A stretch of 42,285 bases of DNA from positions 1-42,285 of the forward strand of contig JAMPXP010000018.1 in the NCBI GenBank assembly GCA_023701135.1, in the 5' to 3' direction. The notes below the pieces were generated by a model, which saw only the letters and a list, made by a program, of their open reading frames with translations, did no database searches and was not told the origin of the DNA. Positions 19,113 through 27,790 of this stretch are shown here, one piece after another. Position 1 is the stretch's first letter. The number at the start of each line of letters is the position of its first letter. A program made the translations under genes and the position numbers. The stretch comes from Desulfobacula sp. GTDB lineage: Bacteria; Desulfobacterota; Desulfobacteria; Desulfobacterales; Desulfobacteraceae.

Positions 19113-21062
19113 TTGAAATTTCCTGAAATCCTTGCCCCGGCAGGAGATAAAAATTCGTTTCTGGCTGCCCTGGCCGCAGGCGCCGACGCTGTCTATTGCG
19201 GCCTGAAAATCTTTTCCGCCCGCATGGAAGCTGAAAATTTCAGTATGGAAGACCTGGCAGGACTGGCAAAACTTGCAAAAAAAAGGAAGGTAAAGGTCTA
19301 TGTGGCGTTTAATTCCCTGATCAAGGAAACAGAGCTTGAAAAAGTCCTTCGGATTTTATCCAAACTGGTTGAATATGTTGATCCGGACGCCCTGATCATC
19401 CAGGATCTTTCCATGATCCCCCTGGCCCGGAAAGCAGGATTTAAAAAAGAATTTCACCTGTCCACCCTGGGCAACCTCACCTTTCCTGCGGGATTGCAGA
19501 CCATGCCCCCCCTGGGATTCAAGAGAATCGTGCTGCCCAGGGAATTCACCATTGATGAAATCAAGGAAATGGCCCTGAACACCCCTGCCGATATCGGGCT
19601 TGAGATTTTTATCCACGGGGCTTTGTGTTATTCCGTGTCCGGTCGGTGCTACTGGAGTTCCTGGTTTGGCGGAAAAAGTGCGCTTCGGGGCCGATGCGTC
19701 CAGCCCTGCAGAAGGATCTATGAACAAAAAGGCATCTCAAAAAGACATTTTTCCTGCATGGATTTTTCGGCTGATGTCCTTGCAAAGATATTAAAACAAA
19801 TCCCAAAAATCACGGCCCTTAAAATCGAGGGCCGGAAAAAAAGCCCCCATTATGTGTATTATACGGTCAAGGCCTATCGGTTGTTAAGAGATGCCCCTGA
19901 AAAGAAAAAAGAGGCCCTGGCCTATCTGGATTATGCCCTTGGAAGGGAATTCACCCATTATCAACTGCTGCCCCAGAGGATGATGAACCCCCTGGACCAT
20001 GAATCGGAAACCGGCTCAGGGCTTTTTGCCGGACGGGTCCAGAACCCTCCTGCCCCGTTTTTTACCGCACGGGAAGCCCTTCTCCCCTCAGACCTCCTGA
20101 GAATAGGATCCGAAGAAGACAGCTTTCACGACATCCAGCGGGTGACCCGGGCCGTGCCGAAAAAAGGAAGTTTTTATTTGAGCAAATCCTCCCGATTCAA
20201 AATCAAGGTGGGTACCCCGGTGTATATCATTGACCGGAGAGGACCGGAACTTGAATCCGAGATCAGGCTACTGGAAGATGAACTGAACGCTTTGGAGAGA
20301 ATATCGGTCCGGCCCGTTGATCCTGAAGAAAAAACAGCCCCTGCCCGGAGGGCAGGCAAAAAAGCCGCCCTCCCCAGGGGAATCATGCTGATGAGAGGCC
20401 GCCAAAAATCTTCACACTGGACCGGGGATACCGGGATCTGGATTTCCTCCCAGGACTATTCCATCCCACCCTCGGCCGGAACCTGGCTATGGCTGGACCC
20501 GGTCCTGTTTCCAGGGGAAGAAAAAAAATGCGCTGATTATATTGCCGGAGCCGTCAAAAAAGGAGTTAAACATTTTGTCCTGAATTCTATCTGGCAGATC
20601 TCTTTTTTTAAATCTCTAAAACACCTGAATATCTGGGCCGGGCCCTTCTGCAATATCGCCAACAGCATGACCGTCAACTTATTGAAGCAGCATGGATTTT
20701 CCGGTGCCGTTGTCAGCCCGGAACTGGACCAGGAAACTCTGATGGCGCTTCCCGGCCGGAGTGAACTGCCTTTGGGTCTTGTCATCTATGGCAACTGGCC
20801 CCTGGGAATTTCACGGATTATGTCAAAGGATCTTGACATTGACAAGGCTTTCATCAGCCCCAAAGGGGAAACCGCCTGGATTTCCAAACACAGCCATAAT
20901 TATTATATTTTCCCGAACTGGCCCCTGGATTTGACCGCAAAAAAAGAAATCCTGACCAAGGCCGGATTTTCACTCTTTGTTCATATGCATGAGCCCATTC
21001 CCAAAGGCGTCCATATGAAAGACCGGCCCGGTCTCTGGAACTGGAGCTTAAAGCTGCTCTAA
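19113..21062 (+). CDS. U32 family protein (RlhA/TrhP/UbiU-like)
   Basis: A 649-residue member of the U32 family, once called collagenase-like peptidases. Several members are now known as oxygen-independent RNA or ubiquinone hydroxylation factors with a 4Fe-4S cluster and prephenate. The N-terminal EILAPAGDKNSFLAALAAGA barrel start and the signature E-IFIHGALCYSVSGRC (164-179) are clear. Cys172, Cys179, Cys195/199 and Cys215 are candidate cluster ligands. Length resembles RlhA (23S rRNA C2501 hydroxylation) more than TrhP, but the exact role is not provable here. The TTG start has a ribosome site ten bases upstream. It converges on the next gene with seven bases between stop codons. Confidence 0.9.
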   Translation: MKFPEILAPAGDKNSFLAALAAGADAVYCGLKIFSARMEAENFSMEDLAGLAKLAKKRKVKVYVAFNSLIKETELEKVLRILSKLVEYVDPDALIIQDLSMIPLARKAGFKKEFHLSTLGNLTFPAGLQTMPPLGFKRIVLPREFTIDEIKEMALNTPADIGLEIFIHGALCYSVSGRCYWSSWFGGKSALRGRCVQPCRRIYEQKGISKRHFSCMDFSADVLAKILKQIPKITALKIEGRKKSPHYVYYTVKAYRLLRDAPEKKKEALAYLDYALGREFTHYQLLPQRMMNPLDHESETGSGLFAGRVQNPPAPFFTAREALLPSDLLRIGSEEDSFHDIQRVTRAVPKKGSFYLSKSSRFKIKVGTPVYIIDRRGPELESEIRLLEDELNALERISVRPVDPEEKTAPARRAGKKAALPRGIMLMRGRQKSSHWTGDTGIWISSQDYSIPPSAGTWLWLDPVLFPGEEKKCADYIAGAVKKGVKHFVLNSIWQISFFKSLKHLNIWAGPFCNIANSMTVNLLKQHGFSGAVVSPELDQETLMALPGRSELPLGLVIYGNWPLGISRIMSKDLDIDKAFISPKGETAWISKHSHNYYIFPNWPLDLTAKKEILTKAGFSLFVHMHEPIPKGVHMKDRPGLWNWSLKLL

Positions 21063-21069
21063 AACCGAA

Positions 21070-22482
21070 CTAGGGTTCAATCCGGATGGACGGGTACAAG
21101 CCCATATATTTTCCCGTTGTATAGGGCTGGATCAGATTAAAGGAAATATTCTGGTCATCCTGGGCATGGCCCCGGTTTTCTCCCTTATGGAACCTGGCCC
21201 CGTTCTGCAGCAGGATATTACTGATTCTTTTCCGGAATGCATCCAGAAAGATGGAGCCCTTGCCTGAAAAGGTCATTTTACCGATTCTTAATGTATCCCT
21301 TACCTCGGCCAGTCCGTCCAGGGAAATGGTATGGGTCTCAATATCTTCCTCTGACCGGATAAAACCCCAGATTAGATGCTCGGCCGGGATCCGGATGGAC
21401 ACCTGGGGGTCGATGATGGTATGGGGCATCACAATGCATCGCTCTCCGATTTCTATCATGGCATCGGGTTTGCCGTTTAAGAAGGAATTGAATCCGACAA
21501 AGGTGCCGTGCCCCATGAGGCAATGGATGATTTTCCCGCCATGGGCCGTAATATTCATTCCTTCCAGGGTTGAGTCAATGATATAGGTATTTTCCTGGGC
21601 GTTGGAGCCGTCTCCCATGACGGCATTTTCAAGGAATGCCCGCTGGGAAACCAGTACATTTTCACCGATCCTTGTCTTTCCCTTGATCACGGCATACCGG
21701 TTCACGGCCGAGGTGGGAGGAGCTTCATAAAGCTCGAGATTCATCACTTCAAAGAGTCTTTCATAATCCTGTTCCCGTTCTTTTACAAAATCATAGATCA
21801 GGCCCCGGGGTTGGTGGGAGGCGTTGACTCCCACGAAATTATCCAGGATACTCTTTTCAAATCGGTATTTGAATTCAAAATTCGGATGACGGATCCAGAC
21901 GGTTCCCGGATCAATCTTGCGGTGAAACAGCTCCCCTGCCTGGACATAAGCAAATTCACCCAGAATGCAGGAGTGAAGATTCATGAGATCCACAGTGGAA
22001 AAGGCACCCAGAAAGCACCCTTCCAAGGTGGACCCGTGGATATTGGCATGATGGGCGGATATGGTATTGTGGATACTGAATTCTTCAGGGTTTTCCAAAT
22101 TGTGGGAATTGCTGTGGACCAGCGTTTTATAAAGCAGGCTATCTCTGATGACAATCTTTTCATCTTCCACCAGGGGAATGTTTTTGGCGCTGCGAATTTT
22201 ATCCCCAGCCCGTTTCAATTCATCGCCCCGGACATCGCTTTTATAAATGGCAGACCGGCTCACCTGGCATTTGCCCAGAAAATAACTGCCGGCAATATTG
22301 GAATGTTTGAAATCAAAAAAAATCGGATGCTGGGAGGTTATGCCGTAAAATGCATAGAATTTCAGCATCTTTTCATGGTCAAGAGCATCCCTTACAAAGG
22401 GCTCCGTATCAAAATCAAATTCGCTCAGATTAACGTTCACACGGCTGATGATTCTGTCGTTGAGTAAGGTCAACTGGTCCAT
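21070..22482 (-). CDS. Left-handed beta-helix (hexapeptide-repeat) protein, function unknown
   Basis: A 470-residue soluble protein with at least two blocks of hexapeptide-like repeats: about 130-175 (SIHNTISAHHANIHGSTLEG) and about 260-380 (RIGENVLVSQRAFLENAVMG and IIDSTLEGMNITAHGGKII). Such repeats build the left-handed beta helix of acyl- and nucleotidyl-transferases. An N-terminal region (1-100) and the long insertion (about 185-250, including VGVNASHQPRGLIYDF) match nothing I recognise. No nucleotidyltransferase motif is present. The ATG has a perfect AAGGAGA site. It is transcribed after the Ehr cluster on the same strand, 24 bases downstream of it, so may be cotranscribed. Confidence 0.8.
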   Translation of the reverse strand: MDQLTLLNDRIISRVNVNLSEFDFDTEPFVRDALDHEKMLKFYAFYGITSQHPIFFDFKHSNIAGSYFLGKCQVSRSAIYKSDVRGDELKRAGDKIRSAKNIPLVEDEKIVIRDSLLYKTLVHSNSHNLENPEEFSIHNTISAHHANIHGSTLEGCFLGAFSTVDLMNLHSCILGEFAYVQAGELFHRKIDPGTVWIRHPNFEFKYRFEKSILDNFVGVNASHQPRGLIYDFVKEREQDYERLFEVMNLELYEAPPTSAVNRYAVIKGKTRIGENVLVSQRAFLENAVMGDGSNAQENTYIIDSTLEGMNITAHGGKIIHCLMGHGTFVGFNSFLNGKPDAMIEIGERCIVMPHTIIDPQVSIRIPAEHLIWGFIRSEEDIETHTISLDGLAEVRDTLRIGKMTFSGKGSIFLDAFRKRISNILLQNGARFHKGENRGHAQDDQNISFNLIQPYTTGKYMGLYPSIRIEP

Positions 22483-22506
22483 GATCTTCTCCTTTTAAAT
22501 TAAATC

Positions 22507-23250
22507 CTATTTAAAAAACCTCAGCAATGCATGAAGATTGGTCAAAGGATGGGGCGGGCAACCGGGAATGAAAAGGTCCACCGGCAGGATTTTGTCCAGG
22601 CCCTCGGTGATCTCCGGGCTGCCGGAAAAAGGCCCGCCCGTGAGGGTGCAACTGCCCACGGCAATGACCACCTTAGGATCTGGAACCGCTTCATAGGTCT
22701 GTAAAAGGGCGGTTCTCATATTCCGGGACACCGGCCCCGTCACGACGATCCCGTCGGAATGGCGGGGAGAGGCCACAAAATTAATACCAAACCTGGCCAG
22801 GTCAAAGAACGGGGTGGCCAGTACATTCAAATCCGCTTCACAGGCATTGCAGCCTGCGGCAGATACCTGGCGCAGTTGAAGGGAGCGGCCGAAGAGACTT
22901 TTAAAATGCTGCTTGGAATGTCGGGCCAGGTCCGGCAGATCTCCGGCCGTCAGCAAATGTTCTTTTTGAGCCGTTGCAATCTCAAAATCTCCGGTGAACC
23001 GAACAAATTCTCCCTGGGAGATCTGCTCACAGGTGCCGCAAAAAATACACCGGCCCATGTCTATCTTTTTTTGCTGAACATCAATGGCATCCTGGGGACA
23101 GGCATTGGCGCAGATTTCAACCCATTCCGGGGAAGCATCCTGCCGCACCAAGGGTTTTCCCCGGTATCGGCCAAAAACGGCCGGCTTTTCCTTGGGATAG
23201 CTGCAGGTCCTGTATCCCTGCTCATATCTGTTTTTAAGTACGCTGAACAT
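22507..23250 (-). CDS. Ehr complex small subunit: ferredoxin-NuoB/HycG-like fusion
   Basis: A 247-residue cytoplasmic electron-transfer subunit. The N-terminal third resembles the HycF/HyfH ferredoxin (SYPKEKPAVFGRYRGKP) but keeps ligands for only one 4Fe-4S cluster: Cys68, Cys71, Cys74 and Cys51 before Pro. The remainder is a NuoB/HycG-type small subunit with cluster ligands in CNAC (134-137), GSC (Cys201) and PGCPPHP (Cys231), the site equivalent to complex I cluster N2. In hydrogenase-4 and formate hydrogenlyase these are separate genes; here they are fused. It is the last gene of the operon. Confidence 0.88.
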   Translation of the reverse strand: MFSVLKNRYEQGYRTCSYPKEKPAVFGRYRGKPLVRQDASPEWVEICANACPQDAIDVQQKKIDMGRCIFCGTCEQISQGEFVRFTGDFEIATAQKEHLLTAGDLPDLARHSKQHFKSLFGRSLQLRQVSAAGCNACEADLNVLATPFFDLARFGINFVASPRHSDGIVVTGPVSRNMRTALLQTYEAVPDPKVVIAVGSCTLTGGPFSGSPEITEGLDKILPVDLFIPGCPPHPLTNLHALLRFFK

Positions 23251-23277
23251 GGCATCTACCCTCTTTATGGTGTTTTA

Positions 23278-24783
23278 TCAAAGGTCAAATCCGCAATAGG
23301 ACAGGTTAAAACTCTTGTTATTCAGGGGAAAATCCGATATTCCCGTATTCCGGAGGGCCATGGCAAGCCCGTTCCAATTGTGGAAGGACGGATCCTTCAC
23401 CTTATACCGTAAAATCTTCCCTTCATTGTCCGTTAAGAGGGCATGGGACACTTCCCCCCGCCAGGCCTCATTCAGGGTCACGACAAAGCTCAACGGCGCC
23501 AGGTTAAGATCGGAAGCCGCCACTGTTTTTGTTTCAACAGAACTGCCGATCAGGGACTGGATGATGCCCATGGACTGATGGATTTCATCGTACCGAACCC
23601 TGGCCCGGGCATAGACATCGCCCGTGGTTTTCTTGTTTTCAGGAATACCCAGCTCACCATAATGCTCCGTGGGAAAACAGCGCCGGACATCATAAGCAAG
23701 TCCGGAGGCCCTTCCGGCCGGTCCCACAAGGCCCAGGTGATCCGCATCGGCCGGGCTGACACAGCCGCAGTCTTCAAACCTGGCCCGGACCGTGGACGCA
23801 AGAAAAAGAAGTTCCAGGACATGTTCAACCTGGGGCTTTAATTCTTTGAGCCGTTCATTAAGGGTTTTCCGAACCTCATCGGAAAGGGTGAACCTCACCC
23901 CGCCCGGGCGGACCAGGCCTTTGCCGAACCGGTTGCCGCAGAGAAGAAGGCTGAGATTTAAAAAATCCCCCCGGAGCCTGCCGAAATAATTGGCCGGCGG
24001 CAGGAAGGCCACATCCCCGCTCAGGGCCCCGAGGTCCCCGATGTGGTTGGCCAAGCGCTCCAATTCCAAGGCAATGGAGCGAATGATCCTGGCCCCCTTA
24101 TCCGGTTGAACAGGGGTAAGGGCTTCAACGGCCTGGGCCATACAGAGGCTGTGACCGATGGTGGTGTCTCCGGCAATATTCTCTGCCAGGATGGGCAAAC
24201 GCTTGGCCTGAACCCCCTGTAAAAGCTGTTCTACGCCCCGGTGCTGATACCCAAGCTGGATTTCCAGGTGAAGAACTTTTTCTCCAATGCAGTTAAACCG
24301 GAAATGGCCGGGTTCGATGACGCCCGCATGGACCGGCCCCACGGCAACCTCATGGATTTCATTGCCTTCCACCTGATAATAGGTGTAATTGCCCGGAATA
24401 TCCTCTTTATAATGATTGCCGAACACATCCTTTGCCTTGTGGTAATTGGGATGATACCGGACCATTTTCAGCCAGGGATGACCCTCGGGCCGCAGGCCGA
24501 ACTGTTCGGCCATCTCCCTTTCAAACAGATGGAAAGGTTCAGAAACTTGGGTCAAAGACGGATAGGATCCAGGCGCGTCACATCCGGCCACCATGAGCCG
24601 GTCGGTTCTGAGCACGGCCAGAAGCTTGAGGGATGTCCCGTCCGGGTAAGCGAAAAACTGAACCACTTTTCCGCCCTTTCCCACTATTTCCAGAGCGTTC
24701 TCCCGGAAATCGGCAAAGGCAAGATGGGGTATTTTTCTTCGATCCAGTTTTTCACCATTGGAAATATTCAAAAATGCATTCAT
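23278..24783 (-). CDS. Ehr complex large subunit: NuoCD/HycE-like, NiFe ligands lost
   Basis: A 501-residue fusion of a NuoC-like domain (about 1-115) and a NuoD/hydrogenase large-subunit domain (about 140-501), as in HycE/HyfG. The blocks EVAVGPVHAGVIEPGHFRF and LGYQHRGVE are conserved. The proximal NiFe motif (RxCGxCxxxH) is replaced by ENIAGDTTIGHS (201-212) with no cysteine. The C-terminal DPCxxC motif is replaced by a sequence ending SYCGFDL with one cysteine. The protein therefore should not bind NiFe and is not a hydrogenase. The quinone- or unknown-substrate site is open. It starts three bases after the preceding gene. Confidence 0.92.
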   Translation of the reverse strand: MNAFLNISNGEKLDRRKIPHLAFADFRENALEIVGKGGKVVQFFAYPDGTSLKLLAVLRTDRLMVAGCDAPGSYPSLTQVSEPFHLFEREMAEQFGLRPEGHPWLKMVRYHPNYHKAKDVFGNHYKEDIPGNYTYYQVEGNEIHEVAVGPVHAGVIEPGHFRFNCIGEKVLHLEIQLGYQHRGVEQLLQGVQAKRLPILAENIAGDTTIGHSLCMAQAVEALTPVQPDKGARIIRSIALELERLANHIGDLGALSGDVAFLPPANYFGRLRGDFLNLSLLLCGNRFGKGLVRPGGVRFTLSDEVRKTLNERLKELKPQVEHVLELLFLASTVRARFEDCGCVSPADADHLGLVGPAGRASGLAYDVRRCFPTEHYGELGIPENKKTTGDVYARARVRYDEIHQSMGIIQSLIGSSVETKTVAASDLNLAPLSFVVTLNEAWRGEVSHALLTDNEGKILRYKVKDPSFHNWNGLAMALRNTGISDFPLNNKSFNLSYCGFDL

Positions 24784-24785
24784 GG

Positions 24786-26207
24786 CTAAAATCCTCCGCC
24801 AATGGCCGATATCGCATCAATAATGGTTTGATGAACCGTGTCCGGGATAGAAATACACAGCGCCAGGGAAGTCAACAGCAGGACATACTGGGGCCAGACA
24901 AGGCCCGGCTTTTCTTTGAGCCGGATGGTCGCCTTTGAATGATCAAAGGATATTTTCATGACCTGGTTGGCAAACCCGGCAAAGATCACGCAGAGACTCA
25001 GGATAAAGATCCCCGCCATGGCATAATGCTTTCCCCTGAAGGCCCCCAGAATAATAAACAGTTCACCGATGAAGATCCCGAAGGGCGGGAAGCCTGAAAT
25101 TCCGGCAAACCCGGCAAAAAAGGCCAGAAAGGTTTTCGGCATGAGGGTGATGAGGCCCCCTGTGTTTTTGATGAGCCGGTTTCCATATCCCAGCAGAATA
25201 TTACCAGCCGACAGGAAAAGGGAGGACTTGATGAGGCTGTGATGGATCATGCAGATGACGGCCCCGTATACCCCTATCCCGCCGATACCGGTGCCAAAGG
25301 CGATGATGCCCATGTTTTCAATGCTGGAATAGGCCAGCATCCGTTTATATTCGTTCTGCCGGATAATAAAGGTGGCGGCGGCCAGGATGGACATAAGCCC
25401 GAAGACCATCAGGATTATCCCGGAAAAATCGCCAAGCCCTGCGGCATGCATGATTTTATTGGTCTTGAATATGCCCAGATAGGCGCAGTTCAGGAGCACC
25501 CCGGAAAAGAGGGCCGAAGCCGGTCCGGGGGCCTCGCTGTGGGCATCGGGAAGCCAGGTATGCATGGGGGCCAGTCCCATTTTGGTTCCGTAGCCCACCA
25601 GGATAAAAATAAATCCGGCTTTAAGCCAGAAGGGGTCCAGTTTCCCGGCAACCCCGGTGATGGCTGAAAAGGAAAGTACCGCATTCACATTCCCGATATC
25701 CATGGACAGGGTAATGAGGACGGACCCGAGAAGAGCCATGGCGATTCCCACGGAGCAGATGAGTACGTATTTCCAGGTGGCCTCCAGGGAGGCTGAAGAC
25801 CGGTGGGTATAGATGAGGGGGGCGCTGGCCAGGGTGGTGGCCTCGATGGCGATCCAGAACACCATGATATGATCGGATACCGTGACCATGGACATGGTGG
25901 ACAAAAACAAGAGCATGAACCCGGTAAAGACGTTTTCCGCCTGGAGTTCTCTTTCCTTCAGATAGGACACCGCATAAATGGAAATCAGAAAAAACAAAAA
26001 AGAAATGACCAAAAGAGACAAAAGGCCCTCCGGTGTCACGGAGAAATAGCGGTTAAAAACAGCTTCGGGCCTGTTGTTCCACAAAAAAAGGGATAGGATC
26101 AGATGAAGTGCCCCGGTTCCCACGAGAAGCCACCGGCCCAGGGATTTTGGGAGGAAAAAAGCCAGGATGCCAGCGACCAAAGGTGTTAGAAAGATAAGTT
26201 CAACCAT
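24786..26207 (-). CDS. Ehr complex antiporter-like membrane subunit (HyfF/NuoN-like)
   Basis: A 473-residue, about 14-segment membrane protein of the Mrp antiporter/NuoL-M-N family. Key charged positions are visible: Glu in WIAIEATTLASAPLIY and Lys in GYGTKMGLAPMHTWLPDAH, the proposed ion-translocation residues. A strong GGAGGAGCC ribosome site precedes the ATG, eight bases after the HyfE-like gene. It should pump protons or sodium when driven by the soluble arm. Confidence 0.92.
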   Translation of the reverse strand: MVELIFLTPLVAGILAFFLPKSLGRWLLVGTGALHLILSLFLWNNRPEAVFNRYFSVTPEGLLSLLVISFLFFLISIYAVSYLKERELQAENVFTGFMLLFLSTMSMVTVSDHIMVFWIAIEATTLASAPLIYTHRSSASLEATWKYVLICSVGIAMALLGSVLITLSMDIGNVNAVLSFSAITGVAGKLDPFWLKAGFIFILVGYGTKMGLAPMHTWLPDAHSEAPGPASALFSGVLLNCAYLGIFKTNKIMHAAGLGDFSGIILMVFGLMSILAAATFIIRQNEYKRMLAYSSIENMGIIAFGTGIGGIGVYGAVICMIHHSLIKSSLFLSAGNILLGYGNRLIKNTGGLITLMPKTFLAFFAGFAGISGFPPFGIFIGELFIILGAFRGKHYAMAGIFILSLCVIFAGFANQVMKISFDHSKATIRLKEKPGLVWPQYVLLLTSLALCISIPDTVHQTIIDAISAIGGGF

Positions 26208-26215
26208 GGCTCCTC

Positions 26216-26860
26216 CTATTCCTTTAATGATCTCAGATGGGCTGTGTCCACATCATCAAAGGTTTGTTTGATATTCTGAAGAATAACGGCCATGATCATG
26301 ACCCCGGCCAGGATATCCAGCAGGATGCCGAACTCAACAATGTGGCGGGCCCGGACCGATATGGTGGTTCCCAAGAGATAGATCCCGTTTTCCATCATGA
26401 TATAGCCCAGAACCATGGCAATGGCGTTTCTCCTGGCCATGAGCAGAAACATACCGGTGACCAGAAGGGCCATGGCCGTGGGAAAAAGGAGGGTATAGTC
26501 TTTAATGGCCGGGATATTCAATTGCCGGCTGATCCAGGTGGCGGCCACGATCAGCAGAAGCCCGCAGATGATGGATGCATGATAACCGACAATGGGCTCC
26601 ACCTCCCTTTTGATATTCACCCGGTTGATGGCCTTATAAATGCTCATGGGAATAATAATACCCCGGATGGCCAGGGTGGCCAGGGTGAACACAATGCCTC
26701 CGGCCGTCATGTCATGGCCCACAAAAAGAGGAACCAGGGAAACCACAATGCCCTGAAAGCCAACCACCGATATCAGACGGGGCAACCGGCTGGAGCCAAA
26801 GGAAAACAGGACGGAAAGCAAAACCAGGGTTAAAATGGTGTCAACTTGAAGTATGCTCAT
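26216..26860 (-). CDS. Ehr complex membrane subunit (HyfE-like)
   Basis: A 214-residue membrane protein with six to seven hydrophobic segments. Length matches HyfE of hydrogenase-4, whose C-terminal part resembles NuoK. The segment LGYIMMENGIYLLGTTI, with a buried Glu, is the NuoK-like hallmark. I chose the ATG at 26860, one base after the preceding stop and downstream of GGAG, over a longer frame that would begin inside the HyfC-like gene. Confidence 0.88.
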   Translation of the reverse strand: MSILQVDTILTLVLLSVLFSFGSSRLPRLISVVGFQGIVVSLVPLFVGHDMTAGGIVFTLATLAIRGIIIPMSIYKAINRVNIKREVEPIVGYHASIICGLLLIVAATWISRQLNIPAIKDYTLLFPTAMALLVTGMFLLMARRNAIAMVLGYIMMENGIYLLGTTISVRARHIVEFGILLDILAGVMIMAVILQNIKQTFDDVDTAHLRSLKE

Positions 26861-26861
26861 T

Positions 26862-27776
26862 TTAGATAAACTCCAATGTGATGATGGTTGCAAAAAAGGC
26901 CAGGGCAAAAGAGGTCAGAACAAACTGGGGAACCTTATCCATCCTGTACCGGGCCATGACCGATTCCGTTACCCCAACAGCCACGCTCACAAGGACAAGA
27001 CCTGAAAAATAGAACGCAAAGGTGAGGGGAATATTCAGGTCAAAGGGCAGGATCATCCTTGAAATCAGGGTGGCATAAAAAAACAATTTGCAGAATGATC
27101 CCAGCTCAATGAGACCAAAATCAGGACCGCTGTGGTCCAGGACCATGACTTCATGGATCATGGTCAATTCAAGATGAGTGGCGGGATCATCCACCGGAAC
27201 CCTGGAATTCTCTGTCAACAAAATGATAAAAAATGCAACCACAATAAACAATAAGGGCGGACCGGCCAAATGCCACAGCAAAAAAGGATTCTCTCCTGAA
27301 AAATAGGCAGACAGGGAAAGTTCACCGGTAAGGCGGTAAAACAGAATCAGGATCATGAAAAAGGCGGCTTCACAGATAATCGGGAAATATGCTTCCCGGG
27401 CCGCACCCATGCCTTCAAAGGGAGAGGCCGTATCCATGGCCGCGGAAATGGTGAAAAACCGGCCCAGCCCCAACAGATAAAGAACGACAATCACATCCCC
27501 GTGAAATGAAAACACAGGGGCATGCCCGGCAATGGGCAGAAAAAGAAGGACGGTCAGGGCCGAGCCAAGAGAAACGATGGGTCCCAGCTTGAACATCAGG
27601 GTTGTGCTCCTGCTGTAAACCGATCCCTTTTGTATCAGCTTGATCAGGGTATAATACTGGATCAGGACCGGAGGCCCTTTTTTCCCTCCAAAAAAGGCCT
27701 TTACTTTCAGGATGATCCCTGAAAAAAAGGGCGCCGTCAGAACAGCCAGAATAAAAAGAAGAATGGATTCAATCAT
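26862..27776 (-). CDS. Ehr complex membrane subunit (HyfC/NuoH-like)
   Basis: A 304-residue membrane protein with about eight segments that connects the soluble arm to the pump modules, as NuoH does in complex I. The conserved block GMGAAREAYFPIICEAAFF and the loop ENSRVPVDDPATHLELTMIH match the HycD/HyfC group. The start is the ATG at 27776 (MIESILLF), preceded by AAAGG 14 bases after the upstream stop; the longer frame starting at 27869 would overlap the previous gene. Confidence 0.92.
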   Translation of the reverse strand: MIESILLFILAVLTAPFFSGIILKVKAFFGGKKGPPVLIQYYTLIKLIQKGSVYSRSTTLMFKLGPIVSLGSALTVLLFLPIAGHAPVFSFHGDVIVVLYLLGLGRFFTISAAMDTASPFEGMGAAREAYFPIICEAAFFMILILFYRLTGELSLSAYFSGENPFLLWHLAGPPLLFIVVAFFIILLTENSRVPVDDPATHLELTMIHEVMVLDHSGPDFGLIELGSFCKLFFYATLISRMILPFDLNIPLTFAFYFSGLVLVSVAVGVTESVMARYRMDKVPQFVLTSFALAFFATIITLEFI

Positions 27777-27790
27777 CGGTTTACCTTTAA

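Noticed and set aside
23278-24783. Reading the large subunit as a true group 4 NiFe hydrogenase
   Set aside because: Both cysteine pairs needed for NiFe binding are missing, despite good overall similarity to HycE/HyfG.
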